A DNA stretch of 64,000 nt from Lactobacillus panisapium (GCF_019469265.1 NZ_CP048268.1:51001-115000); one strand, 5' to 3'; numbered from the stretch's first letter, positions 41,992-51,028 are shown. Numbers and translations: made by a program. Notes: a model not told the origin generated them from the letters alone.

Positions 41992-43737
41992 CTAAAGTAT
42001 ATTTTTAATATCAGCTGTAATTTGCTTAACCGTTAAATGATTATCCTGGTAGATTTGCTCAACAGGAGTTTGATCGGTATAAACCCGCTTTTGCCCGTAA
42101 TTAAGGACTTTGACATCTTTTTGACCAAGATAAGAAGCTACTTTTTGACCAAAACCGCCGTCTAAGGTGTTATCTTCCAAGGTAACAATGACTTCGTGGT
42201 TAGCTGCTAGCTTGTCTAAAGCTGCCTGATCCAAAATATTGGCGGAAACAGGATTGACTAATGTTGCATTTAGTGCGGTAGCAACTTGTTTTCCGAGGCC
42301 GTAGAAGTCGCCTAGGGCAAGAATTGCAACCTTTTGCCCAGGATTGATGCGGTATGTTAATTCGCTATAATCGGTGGCAACTTCTTGGTCATCACTGACA
42401 GGAACGTTAGCGGGTAATTTAATGGCAACTGGATGCCTTCTTTGCTTGATTGCCCATTCAAGCATTGCTTGTTCTTCTTTTAAAGTCGTTGGGGCTAAGT
42501 AAAGCCAGTTGGGCAAGTTGGCAACCATTACTTGATCAAAAATGCCAAGGTGAGTCTTAGAACCATTTGAAATTCGGCCACCAGCAACAAGCATGACTAC
42601 TGGCAGGTCGTTGGCTGCAACGTCATGAGAAAGCTGGTCAAAAGCGCGCTGTAAGAAGGTGGAATTTTCCATTAAAACTGGAATACCGCCTTCTTTAGCA
42701 AAACCAGCAGCAAAGGCAACTGATTCCTGCTCGGCAATGCCAACATCGGTATAGTTTGCCGGGAACTCTTGCTTAAAGTGGTCAAGATCAAAGACGCCAG
42801 GAATGGCAGCATTAATTGCCATGATTTTTTGGCCAGCATTGATTTGCTCCTTGATGACATCTAGTGCAATCGAATTAGGAGTCGGTGCAGATGAAGCTGC
42901 GGCTGTCGGTTGATCAGTAGCTAAATTAAAGGGACTAACCCAATGGTGGGCCTCTTCATCTTGAATGGCAGGCTTATAGCCTTTACCCTTAAGCGTGTTG
43001 ATATGCAGCAAGATTGGGTGATCGACATCTTTGACTGCTTTAAAAGCGTTAATCATTGCTTGAAGGTCATTGCCATCTGCAACGTAACGGTAATCAAAGC
43101 CCATTGCCTTGAAAGGATTTTCTGCCGCTTCGCCATTAGAATCACGCAATTTCTGCAGTGCCGTAACCAGTCCGCCAACATTTTTATCAATTGACCACTG
43201 ATTATCATTAACGACGACAACTAGGTTATGTTGTTCAATTGCGGCATTATTAAGACCTTCAAAAGCTAGGCCGCCAGTCATTGAGCCGTCACCAATTAAA
43301 GCCATGATGTTTTCATGTCCGCCTAGTAAATCACGTGCCTTGGCCATTCCGCTTGCCAGGGCAATTGAGGTTGAAGTGTGGCCGATTGAGTAATAATCAT
43401 AGGGACTTTCATCAGGATTAGTATATGGCGTAACGTCTTCATAATGATCAGGATCAAGCCAAGCTTTTGCTCGTCCTGTTAGCATTTTATGGGGATAAGT
43501 TTGGTGGGAAACATCCCAGACGATCTTGTCTTTTGGCGCATTAAATACGTAGTGATAGGCGATGGTTGCTTCAACAATTCCTAAGTCAGGGCCGAGGTGT
43601 CCGCCTTCATATGCGTCTTTTTCCAAAATTAGTGTCCTAATTTCTGTGGCTAATTGTTCCATTTCTGCGATACTTAATTTTTTAAGGTCTTGGGGACCAG
43701 AAATTTTATTTAATAAAAAATCTTCATGCTTATTCAT
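41992..43737 (-). CDS. DXS-like thiamine-diphosphate enzyme, stand-alone
   Basis: A 581-residue transketolase-family protein resembling 1-deoxy-D-xylulose-5-phosphate synthase: GHLGPDLGIVEATIAYHYVF, WDVSHQTYPHKMLTGR and GHTSTSIALA. The ThDP motif is GDGSMTGGLAFEGLNNAA...VVNDNQWSI, followed by a pyrimidine domain (GIAEQESVAFAAGFA) and transketolase C. It differs from true DXS at key places: AEQH is AEQE, and the DRAG segment reads AGGRISNG. No other MEP-pathway gene is visible, and lactobacilli make isoprenoids by mevalonate. A different acyloin or ketose reaction is therefore more likely. It starts behind GGGAGG and is divergent from an Rgg regulator. Confidence 0.75.
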   Translation of the reverse strand: MNKHEDFLLNKISGPQDLKKLSIAEMEQLATEIRTLILEKDAYEGGHLGPDLGIVEATIAYHYVFNAPKDKIVWDVSHQTYPHKMLTGRAKAWLDPDHYEDVTPYTNPDESPYDYYSIGHTSTSIALASGMAKARDLLGGHENIMALIGDGSMTGGLAFEGLNNAAIEQHNLVVVVNDNQWSIDKNVGGLVTALQKLRDSNGEAAENPFKAMGFDYRYVADGNDLQAMINAFKAVKDVDHPILLHINTLKGKGYKPAIQDEEAHHWVSPFNLATDQPTAAASSAPTPNSIALDVIKEQINAGQKIMAINAAIPGVFDLDHFKQEFPANYTDVGIAEQESVAFAAGFAKEGGIPVLMENSTFLQRAFDQLSHDVAANDLPVVMLVAGGRISNGSKTHLGIFDQVMVANLPNWLYLAPTTLKEEQAMLEWAIKQRRHPVAIKLPANVPVSDDQEVATDYSELTYRINPGQKVAILALGDFYGLGKQVATALNATLVNPVSANILDQAALDKLAANHEVIVTLEDNTLDGGFGQKVASYLGQKDVKVLNYGQKRVYTDQTPVEQIYQDNHLTVKQITADIKNIL

Positions 43738-43990
43738 GAAAAAGTGCCTCCCTGCACAATTAAATAGATGATTGTTGACTGCTTTAATTATAAAATACTT
43801 TATTTGGGATGAAGAAAGTTCGTAGGTTAATTTACGATCTGGATACCCGCAATAAAGCGATTAATAATTAAAATTGTAATACTTAGAGCTAAGGTTAAGT
43901 CAAATATTAATTGCAAATTTTTTAACCGGTTTTTAGTATTATAATCATTATTAAGAATAATGTTTGGAACTAAAATAATGGGATAGCAAA

Positions 43991-44842
43991 ATGACAATTG
44001 GCGCTTTATTAAAACAGTACCGACTTGAAAACGGCAAGACGCAAAAAGAATGGGCGGCTGGCATTGTCAGCCCTTCGTATTATTCAAAAGTTGAACAAAA
44101 TAAGCATCGCATTACCGCCGAAGACTTGATTGCAGTCTTGCGCGCAAACCAAATTGGCTTGTGGGATTTCTTTCAAAGGCTGGATGATAGTGAACAGCAA
44201 CAATTTGATGAATTTAAATTTGTTGATCATGCAATTAACCAAGCATGGTATCAAAATGATCAGGCCAAGCTGAAAGAAATTAGGCAATATGTTGAAGATA
44301 GTACAATGGCCAATCAAGACAAATGGCTGCTTTACCTTGATGCAGTCGAGGTGGAAATTAATAATCAGCCAGAAAAATTAAGTGCAGAAAAACGTGCACG
44401 ATTACAAGAATGGCTGTTTGATTTTACTGATTTTGACGAAACCAAATTACGAGTTTATATCAATTTGATGCCATTTTATGACCTTGACAGCAACCTGCTC
44501 TTTAGCAAAAAAGTTATTGCTAAATTGCAAAAGTCGGATAAGTCGCGGCATCAAGCAGAATTATTAGGCATAATTGGCAATTTGTTGATTGATTTAATTA
44601 AAGCCAAGCGATATGAGGATACCGGCTGGTTGATTGAAGCAGCAGCTAAGGTGGCAACAAGGCCAGAGCTGTTTTTCTATAAAAATATTTTAGTATTGCT
44701 TGAAAACATGGTTAATTATCATTTTGACCATCAAGATAAGTATTTGGAAAAGTGTGAATGGGCAATTAAAAACTTTACCTTAATAGGGATGCCTGAGTAT
44801 GGCAATGAAGTGGATTCTTTTTTCCGCCAATACTGCGATTAG
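43991..44842 (+). CDS. Rgg/GadR/MutR-family regulator
   Basis: A 283-residue regulator with an N-terminal Xre-type HTH (residues about 3-60, LLKQYRLENGKTQKEWAAGIVSPSYYSKVEQ) and a helical-repeat C-terminal domain of the Rgg type that usually binds a short peptide pheromone. It is divergent from the DXS-like gene (253-base gap) and probably controls it. A decayed relative lies at 39796. No convincing short hydrophobic peptide gene with a good ribosome site was found beside it. Confidence 0.85.
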   Translation: MTIGALLKQYRLENGKTQKEWAAGIVSPSYYSKVEQNKHRITAEDLIAVLRANQIGLWDFFQRLDDSEQQQFDEFKFVDHAINQAWYQNDQAKLKEIRQYVEDSTMANQDKWLLYLDAVEVEINNQPEKLSAEKRARLQEWLFDFTDFDETKLRVYINLMPFYDLDSNLLFSKKVIAKLQKSDKSRHQAELLGIIGNLLIDLIKAKRYEDTGWLIEAAAKVATRPELFFYKNILVLLENMVNYHFDHQDKYLEKCEWAIKNFTLIGMPEYGNEVDSFFRQYCD

Positions 44843-44948
44843 GAGCGCTGGCTAATATAAAAATCTATTGGCTTGCTAGCAAATAAAAAAACTGGTGCTA
44901 TGATAGGTTTATATATGAAAACCATTGGTTATAAAGGAGTGATTCTTA

Positions 44949-45812
44949 ATGAAAGTTGGTTTTATTGGAACCGGGGTAATGGGAAATGCGATTTGCCTCA
45001 ATTTATTGCAAGCTGGTCATGAGCTCTGGGTTTACAACCGAACAAAAAGTAAAACGGATAACTTGGTTGCTAAGGGTGCGACTTGGTGTGAAAGCCCAAA
45101 AGCGGTAGTTGAACAAGCCGAAGTGATCTTTTCAATCGTTGGTTTTCCTAAAGATGTCGAGCAAGTTTACTTTGGCGAAAATGGGATTTTGACAGCAACC
45201 GTTAAGGATAAGTATTTGATTGACATGACCACATCAAAACCGGCACTTGCTCAGCGCATTTTTACTGAAGGTGAAAAGCTTGGCGCTAAAGTTTTAGATG
45301 CACCTGTATCTGGTGGTGATTTGGGTGCTAAAAATGGTACGCTGACGATTATGGTCGGTGGTGATAAGGCAGCCTACGATGATTTGGTAGATCTTTTTAA
45401 AGACTTTGGCAAGTCAGTTCATTATTTTGGCCCAGCTGGTTCAGGACAAAATACAAAGATGGCTAATCAAATTATGATTGCAGGTACAATGACTGGAATG
45501 ACAGAGATGCTGGTTTATGCCAAGAAGGCTGGACTTGATCTTAATGCCGTGCTAGAAACTGTGGGTGCTGGTAGTGCGGCAAACTGGAGCTTAAGTAATT
45601 ATGGTCCCCGAGTTTTAAAGGGTGATTACACTCCGGGCTTTTTTAGCAAGCACTTTTTAAAGGATCTCAGAATTGCGCTAGATACGGCTAAGGAAATGAA
45701 ACTTGAATTGCCGGCAACCGAGAAAGCGGCTGAGCTTTACGCTAAACTGGTTGATGAAAAAGGACTAGGCGATTTAGGAACGCAGGGTTTAATTAAACTT
45801 TGGTGGAATTAG
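44949..45812 (+). CDS. beta-hydroxyacid dehydrogenase (HIBADH/GarR family)
   Basis: A 287-residue NAD(P)-dependent enzyme with the N-terminal motif VGFIGTGVMGNAICLNLLQAGH, the substrate signature DAPVSGGDLGAKNGTLTIMVGG and the catalytic Lys in GSGQNTKMANQI (near residue 171). Family members reduce tartronate semialdehyde, succinic semialdehyde or 3-hydroxyisobutyrate. A good AAAGGAG site precedes the ATG. It is a single-gene unit ended by the hairpin at 45833. Substrate not assignable. Confidence 0.85.
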   Translation: MKVGFIGTGVMGNAICLNLLQAGHELWVYNRTKSKTDNLVAKGATWCESPKAVVEQAEVIFSIVGFPKDVEQVYFGENGILTATVKDKYLIDMTTSKPALAQRIFTEGEKLGAKVLDAPVSGGDLGAKNGTLTIMVGGDKAAYDDLVDLFKDFGKSVHYFGPAGSGQNTKMANQIMIAGTMTGMTEMLVYAKKAGLDLNAVLETVGAGSAANWSLSNYGPRVLKGDYTPGFFSKHFLKDLRIALDTAKEMKLELPATEKAAELYAKLVDEKGLGDLGTQGLIKLWWN

Positions 45813-45832
45813 CTGCGTTAAAATTGCAAACT

Positions 45833-45883
45833 AAAAAACGACCGATACTAATGGGGGTTCTTATCAGTATTAGTCGTTTTTTT
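45833..45883. terminator. bidirectional terminator
   Basis: ACGACCGATACTAAT / ATCAGTATTAGTCGT imperfect stem with A-run before and T-run after; ends the dehydrogenase gene and, on the other strand, the B12 operon. Confidence 0.8.
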
Positions 45884-45894
45884 AATGCCTAAAC

Positions 45895-46434
45895 TTATAG
45901 TTTGCTTTTAACTTCTGCTACACCGTCCAAAACGTTCGCGTAACGAGCCAAAATAAAAAGATAGTCAGATAATCGGTTAATGTATTTTAAGCAAGCAGGA
46001 GCCAATTTTTGCTCTTCAGCGTCCAATTTAACCATTGCTCGCTCAGCTCGTCTGGCAATTGTGCGAGCATAATGTAAGTGTGATGCTGTTAGTGATCCGC
46101 CGGGTAAAATAAAGTGGGTTGTTTTTGGAATTTGCTGGTTAAGCTCATCGATTTGTTTTTCAAGCGCGGTAACTTTAGCGCTAGTAATCTGCTCATGCCG
46201 TTTGACAACAATGTCACTTTCAAGTTCGTATAGATCACGTTGCAAATTTTGCACTGGCGCTAATAACTTTTGGCAATTAGCGGATAAACTTGCGGCTACA
46301 ACGCCGAGATATGAATCAAGTTCATCAATGTCACCTACGGCAACAATTTGGAGGTCATATTTGGGCACCATTTTGCCCGTAACTTGTTTGGTAAAACCGT
46401 GATCGCCAACTTTGGTGTAAATTTTGATAGTCAT
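45895..46434 (-). CDS. cob(I)alamin adenosyltransferase, PduO type
   Basis: A 179-residue PduO-family adenosyltransferase with the ATP-binding N-terminus IYTKVGDHGFTKQVTG, GDIDELDSYLG, the central FILPGGSLTASHLHYARTIARRAERAMV and the C-terminal YINRLSDYLFILARYAN. It converts cob(I)alamin plus ATP to adenosylcobalamin. It is the last gene of the leftward B12 operon, and its ATG overlaps the stop of the transporter gene (ATGA). Its product would be used by the ribonucleotide reductase encoded first in the operon. Confidence 0.92.
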   Translation of the reverse strand: MTIKIYTKVGDHGFTKQVTGKMVPKYDLQIVAVGDIDELDSYLGVVAASLSANCQKLLAPVQNLQRDLYELESDIVVKRHEQITSAKVTALEKQIDELNQQIPKTTHFILPGGSLTASHLHYARTIARRAERAMVKLDAEEQKLAPACLKYINRLSDYLFILARYANVLDGVAEVKSKL

Positions 46435-46946
46435 GATAGCCTCTTTTGGTAATGATCAAGTGCGATGTTAAGGGGTTTGTATAAAATAGGATAAAAAACT
46501 AAATTACCAATGGCATGGTAAGTATCAAAGGTCAGGCTGCCGGCCCAATAAGCTAGGAAGGCCTGGAAACCGCCAAAAATGGACATCCCGAAATCAACAA
46601 AACAACCATATTCCCAGCCTAAAAACGTGACAAGTATCAGTTGCAAAATAAAGTGCTTTTTTAATGGCGTAAATTTTGCAAATAACGCCACGGTTAGAAC
46701 ACAGCCGCCATAGGCAAGAACCTGCGAAACGGTCCAAATGCCAAAGCCCAGATAGATGTTAGAAACGACCATCGTTAAAATGGCCAAAGCAAAACCAAAA
46801 GTAAAGCCCAAATTTAGCGTAACGATCATTAAAATTGCAGTAACTGGTTGAACATTAGGTACAGGAATAATTTTAAAAATTCTAAGCGCCACGCACATTG
46901 CGGTTAAGATCGCAAGTAGTGCTATTTTTTTGGTTGAGTTGTGCAT
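46431..46946 (-). CDS. cbrT: ECF transporter S component, cobalamin type (CbrT-like)
   Basis: A 171-residue integral membrane protein with about six helices. Its N-terminal KKIALLAILTAMCVALRI provides the alanine-rich helix by which S components dock on EcfT, and an EYGCFVDFGMSIFGGFQAF segment lines the site. ECF S components of this size next to adenosyltransferase and RNR genes transport vitamin B12; CbrT of Lactobacillus delbrueckii is the characterised example. The energising EcfA/A'/T module is not in the window and is normally shared. Its ATG lies 6 bases after the DUF4430 gene stop. Confidence 0.82.
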   Translation of the reverse strand: MHNSTKKIALLAILTAMCVALRIFKIIPVPNVQPVTAILMIVTLNLGFTFGFALAILTMVVSNIYLGFGIWTVSQVLAYGGCVLTVALFAKFTPLKKHFILQLILVTFLGWEYGCFVDFGMSIFGGFQAFLAYWAGSLTFDTYHAIGNLVFYPILYKPLNIALDHYQKRLS

Positions 46947-46952
46947 AATTAA

Positions 46953-47342
46953 TTAGTTCATCTTAGCTAGAGTGAATTTAACCTTGTCTTTATTACCCAC
47001 TCTTTGCTCAGTTGCGCCCTTGTTAGCGAATTTGCCGTTAATGGTATATGTCCAGTAAACGTGTTTTGCCTTATTTTGACTCTTACCAGCAATCGAAGTA
47101 ATGAAGCCGTTAGTACTCTTTACGTGCCATAGTTTTCTAAGTCCTTGCATAACCGTTGAATGCTTAGCTAATTTAACAGTCCGCTTTTTATAATTCTTGT
47201 TATTTACTTTAAGAGTGTAGGTAACGTGAATTTTGCTTGCTGCACTAACCGTAGTAGGTGTTTGCGTAGTTTCATAACCTGCAAAGGTAAAAGTGAAAAT
47301 TGTTGCTAAACCGGTAATGACTGCTAATTTATTTTTTTTCAT
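46953..47342 (-). CDS. secreted DUF4430 (transcobalamin-like) protein
   Basis: A 129-residue exported protein: signal peptide about residues 1-35 (KK, hydrophobic core, cleavage probably near VSAAS), then one DUF4430 domain (IHVTYTLKVNNKNYKKRTVKL, GFITSIAGKSQ, YWTYTINGKFANKGA). DUF4430 resembles the C-terminal beta-domain of transcobalamin and intrinsic factor. There is no lipobox and no sortase signal, so it is released or held by charge (the protein is strongly basic). Placement between B12-dependent RNR and the B12 transporter suggests it captures cobalamin outside the cell; this is inference. Confidence 0.8.
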   Translation of the reverse strand: MKKNKLAVITGLATIFTFTFAGYETTQTPTTVSAASKIHVTYTLKVNNKNYKKRTVKLAKHSTVMQGLRKLWHVKSTNGFITSIAGKSQNKAKHVYWTYTINGKFANKGATEQRVGNKDKVKFTLAKMN

Positions 47343-47395
47343 GATAAAAACTCCTCGTAATGTTTTTCTGATAACGTAATAATTTGTAATTTTGA

Positions 47396-49630
47396 CTATT
47401 TAACTGGGCAAGCGCCGTTTTCACAATCTTCTTGATCAACAAGTTCTAAGTCTTTTTGATCGTCGTGTTGTTTGGCAAAGACACTGGCAACATCGCCTGA
47501 AATCTGGGCTTTGCGCTTTTCATAAGTTTCCTTATCAATTGGCTCTTTTGGTGCTTGTTCTAATGAACCACCATAATAAGGCAATAAAGAAGTTGACTTA
47601 ATTACATGACGATATTGCTTAAACAGCGAATTAATCTTATCGCCTTCCTCTTTTTGGAAGGTAACGGTACAACTAACAGCATTGTCGGACCAGTATGTTT
47701 GTAAAAACGCTTGGGTGGCAAATTGCTCTTCGATTGAAACCGTTCCGGCAGAAGCAAAGTTTTCACTATCCGCATGGGCTGCCCGTAATGGAAATTCAAC
47801 ACAAGTAGTGTTTGGTGAATAAATATCGGGTTCAGAATAATAGCCGCAAGCTGCTAATGCTTTTAATAATGGATCGGAAGCTTGGAAACGAATTCGCTGA
47901 ATTAAATAGCCAGCATAGTGGAAGTGCATTCCTTCAGATGCACCTGCAAGTTTGGCTACAGTTCCTGATGGCTTAACAGTAGTATGCTTAATTGATGGCT
48001 CGCAGTGCAGCGCCTTGCTATACTCATTGTCTGCATCAACAACGGCTTGATACGCAGAAGTAACCATTTTGATTCCTTTAGGATCGTAGATTGGCACCTT
48101 GATTTTTTCACCAGTTTCTTGATCAACCTCATCCTTAAAGCCGGTGACAACCCGGTGGCCTAGATCATTTAAGAGCCAATCTTGAATTCCTGACATGGAA
48201 ACACCGATACGCCGATTTTTATAAATAATCTGGCGAGAAATCTCCCAGTCGTAGGCACTAAAGGTTACGCGCTTGGTGTAGCGTGCGGCAAGCTTGAAGA
48301 CATCTTGAAGATTCCAGCCTTGTTTTTCAGCGATATAAGGAAAAACTTCGAATAGGTTGCATGGCTCGCCATTTCCAAGCGAGATCTCACCACACGGATT
48401 GGTTCCCTCGACTTCGCCATCAATGTCTTTTTGATAGCCATCAATTATACGGCCGTAATTGCGCGATAAATCAAGGTTAACAATTCCCGGCTCACCGTTT
48501 TCCCGAATACCATTGGCGATAGGTTCATAATCATTAAATTCAGCGTCGATTGCGACACTATTATTAGAAGCCCAGCGATGATGATAAAGCTTATCTTTAT
48601 CCTGTTTCATTGTGATGAAGTCTTGGTCATCATTTGAACCAAGTGCCAATTCTGCTGATCTTCTGACATTGCCAGCAACAACGGTTTTACCGATTAAATT
48701 GCAGATATCGGTGCCATCAACTGAAGTTAGGTGACCGCCAAAGCGATCGTTAATAATTTGGTTAATTTCAAAAACCATTTCTACTAGTGGCATTGGTCCT
48801 GAAGCTGTTCCACCAAAACCATGAATCTTGGCGCCATAAGGCCGAATATCACTGATATCTAAAACTAGCTTTTGCTTGTTTTCAGGATTGGTTTGGTTAA
48901 AGTGCATATCAATTAGGCGTGCATTAGCTAAAACCCAGCCTTCGCGAGTATCGGGCAGCTTATAGTAAACATAATCGGTAGCGCCGCCGTTTTGCTCTTC
49001 CCAAGTTGCTTTGTCAGTTGCACCTAACTTAACTGAGTCTTGGTAAGAAGCACTCTTCTTATCAATTACAACAGTTAAATCAACTTTTTGATCAACTGGT
49101 GGAATTTTGGCAATATTTTCTTTTACGACAGAAAAACCAACACCGCCGCCTTTCATGAGCTGATCAAAAACAAAAGAAAAAGGCATTGAAACAGCTTGTT
49201 CATCCTTAGATAAGTACGAAGGAACAATATGACTGTCACCGTATTTTTGCGGTCGAATTGCGATAAACCAGCAATTGTTTAGTGAGTCACCGTTGCGCTT
49301 TTGGTACTCAGTTCCAGACACCCAGAGATTACGTCCAGATGGAGTGGCGGCAAGCCCATAAACTAGCCGGTACAATTCGCGGGCCTCATTGGTTAATTCG
49401 GTAATGACTTCTTCAGAAGGTGAGTCAGCAAGCCGTGGGTCAAGGTTAATGTTTCCTTCAACCACACGTTTGACGGTTTCGTCCCACTCTTCAGACCGGT
49501 TTTCTTGTGGAAGCCACCGGGCATAAGTCCGCTTGTAGGTGACCCAGCCTAATTCGCCCCAGTGAGGTGAAATATTTTGTTTCACTTGATCAATATAAGC
49601 CTGATCTAAGCTTATTGTTGTGTTTTTCAT
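47396..49630 (-). CDS. nrdJ: adenosylcobalamin-dependent ribonucleoside-triphosphate reductase
   Basis: A 744-residue monomeric class II ribonucleotide reductase close to the Lactobacillus leichmannii enzyme throughout. Active-site cysteines are present: Cys120 (LNNCWF), the thiyl-radical Cys413 (NPCGE), Cys424 (EPCNLFE), and the C-terminal pair Cys736/Cys741 in CENGACPVK. It reduces NTPs to dNTPs with adenosylcobalamin as radical source and thioredoxin as reductant. It is the first gene of the B12 operon (RNR, DUF4430, CbrT, PduO). No cobalamin riboswitch is seen upstream; a small palindrome at 49669 may be the control site. Confidence 0.96.
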   Translation of the reverse strand: MKNTTISLDQAYIDQVKQNISPHWGELGWVTYKRTYARWLPQENRSEEWDETVKRVVEGNINLDPRLADSPSEEVITELTNEARELYRLVYGLAATPSGRNLWVSGTEYQKRNGDSLNNCWFIAIRPQKYGDSHIVPSYLSKDEQAVSMPFSFVFDQLMKGGGVGFSVVKENIAKIPPVDQKVDLTVVIDKKSASYQDSVKLGATDKATWEEQNGGATDYVYYKLPDTREGWVLANARLIDMHFNQTNPENKQKLVLDISDIRPYGAKIHGFGGTASGPMPLVEMVFEINQIINDRFGGHLTSVDGTDICNLIGKTVVAGNVRRSAELALGSNDDQDFITMKQDKDKLYHHRWASNNSVAIDAEFNDYEPIANGIRENGEPGIVNLDLSRNYGRIIDGYQKDIDGEVEGTNPCGEISLGNGEPCNLFEVFPYIAEKQGWNLQDVFKLAARYTKRVTFSAYDWEISRQIIYKNRRIGVSMSGIQDWLLNDLGHRVVTGFKDEVDQETGEKIKVPIYDPKGIKMVTSAYQAVVDADNEYSKALHCEPSIKHTTVKPSGTVAKLAGASEGMHFHYAGYLIQRIRFQASDPLLKALAACGYYSEPDIYSPNTTCVEFPLRAAHADSENFASAGTVSIEEQFATQAFLQTYWSDNAVSCTVTFQKEEGDKINSLFKQYRHVIKSTSLLPYYGGSLEQAPKEPIDKETYEKRKAQISGDVASVFAKQHDDQKDLELVDQEDCENGACPVK

Positions 49631-49668
49631 GTGTAAAATAGCTCCTAAAAACTAACAATTGTTTCACA

Positions 49669-49683
49669 CATACATTATGTATG
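49669..49683. promoter_or_regulatory. palindrome upstream of RNR gene
   Basis: CATACATTATGTATG is a perfect dyad 39 bases before the start codon. It could be a repressor site (it is not a clear NrdR box pair). Confidence 0.4.
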
Positions 49684-49821
49684 GCTACAGAAAGAACTAT
49701 ACCACAATATCTTGTATTTGATAGTCGATATGCTACACTAAAACACGAACAAAAAAACTCTAACTAAAGTGGGAGTAAGATTCGGCGGAAATAAAAAAAT
49801 CATATAGGAATAACTGTACAC

Positions 49822-49860
49822 AAAAAGCACGACAAGTATAAGATATTACTTATCGTGCTT
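49822..49860 (-). terminator. terminator of the 61-residue gene
   Basis: On the minus strand AAGCACGATAAGTA / TACTTGTCGTGCTT with T-run; arms are nearly perfect around an 8-base loop. Confidence 0.8.
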
Positions 49861-49884
49861 AGCTAATCTTTAGTGGATTTTTAT

Positions 49885-50070
49885 TTAAGAACCTAATAGT
49901 GCAAAGGCAATAAAAATTATAGCTCCTAGTATGATTAACGGAACTAACAGGTGAATGAAAAAAACAAATACAAAACCGCAAGCCAGCAAGAAAAATAGGA
50001 TTTTGAGCGTTCCGATCCCTAACTTAACAAAAGCCCATATTAGAAAAATAATCAATAAAAGAGTAAGCAT
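49885..50070 (-). CDS. small hydrophobic membrane protein
   Basis: A 61-residue, almost entirely hydrophobic protein with two helices (about residues 3-33 and 38-58). It starts behind TTGGAGGAA, a strong site, and has its own terminator at 49822, so it is likely a real monocistronic gene. Proteins of this type are widespread in lactobacilli without known function. Confidence 0.65.
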   Translation of the reverse strand: MLTLLLIIFLIWAFVKLGIGTLKILFFLLACGFVFVFFIHLLVPLIILGAIIFIAFALLGS

Positions 50071-50253
50071 GTTTAATTATTCCTCCAAGTCATAGTTTTA
50101 GGGCATTATATGCGTCATTATTAAAATAAAGTAGTCTTTTGCCTAAATTTAAGAAAAAGATAATTTTCTCATTATAAATAAAATACTGGTATAATAATTT
50201 TCCATGTTAGTATGTGTTATTTCCTAGGAAATAACTAGAAAGGATGAAGTTAC

Positions 50254-50955
50254 TTGTACTTCAAACAGATTATATTTGATGTTGATGATACATTGATTGA
50301 TTTTGCCGATACGGAGAATTTTGCTCTTCATAGCCTTTTTAATGCACATCAATGGGAACTTACGGATGAAATCCAGCGGCAATATCATGCGTATAATCAG
50401 GGGCTTTGGCGTCAGCTAGAAAATGGCGCTCTTACTTATCAAGAATTAAGTGAAATGGTTTTTCATAATTTTCTGAAAGATACTTTTAATATTGAAGTTA
50501 ATGGTCTTGCTGTCATGGATGAATATCGTTCTTATTTTTCTCGTGCGTATAAGCTTTTACCGGGTGTCGAGGACACTTTGCGTTTTGCTCAGAAACAAAA
50601 TCTGGAATTAACAATTTTGACTAATGGCGAGACTTTTATGCAGAGACATCGCCTTGAACTGGCTGGAATTAAAGATTATTTTGATTTAATCGTTACTTCT
50701 GAAGAGGCTGGCTATTCTAAACCAGATAGTCGCATTTTTGATTATTTCTTTGCTCGGACCAAGTTTGGCCCAGAAGATACGGTCTTCTTTGGTGATGGAC
50801 TGCAGTCTGATATCTTAGGCGCGGAGAATTATGGTTTTAGCAGTATTTGGTATAATCATCGTCATCGGAAAAATAACATGAATTTGCATCCGCTGTTTGA
50901 AGTAACAACTTATCCACAATTTGTAAAACTTCTTAAAAACAATTTCCAAAAGTAG
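50254..50955 (+). CDS. HAD-superfamily nucleotidase (YjjG type)
   Basis: A 233-residue HAD hydrolase with motif I FDVDDTL (nucleophile Asp9, Asp11), motif II LTNGE, and motifs III/IV in SKPDSRIFDYFF and FFGDGLQSDILGA. The cap domain matches the YjjG/YfnB subgroup of pyrimidine 5'-nucleotidases that clear non-canonical nucleotides. Translation begins with TTG at 50254 behind AAGGATG; no ATG fits. Monocistronic. Confidence 0.83.
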   Translation: MYFKQIIFDVDDTLIDFADTENFALHSLFNAHQWELTDEIQRQYHAYNQGLWRQLENGALTYQELSEMVFHNFLKDTFNIEVNGLAVMDEYRSYFSRAYKLLPGVEDTLRFAQKQNLELTILTNGETFMQRHRLELAGIKDYFDLIVTSEEAGYSKPDSRIFDYFFARTKFGPEDTVFFGDGLQSDILGAENYGFSSIWYNHRHRKNNMNLHPLFEVTTYPQFVKLLKNNFQK

Positions 50956-51028
50956 TCGAAATCTGTTAATGTATTAATGATATCAATATTTAATTTGCTA
51001 AAATATAACGAATCGAGAGGTGAAAATA

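Noticed and set aside
49631..49884. Cobalamin riboswitch before the B12 operon
   Set aside because: No B12-box-like or long paired leader could be recognised; only a 15-base palindrome is present.
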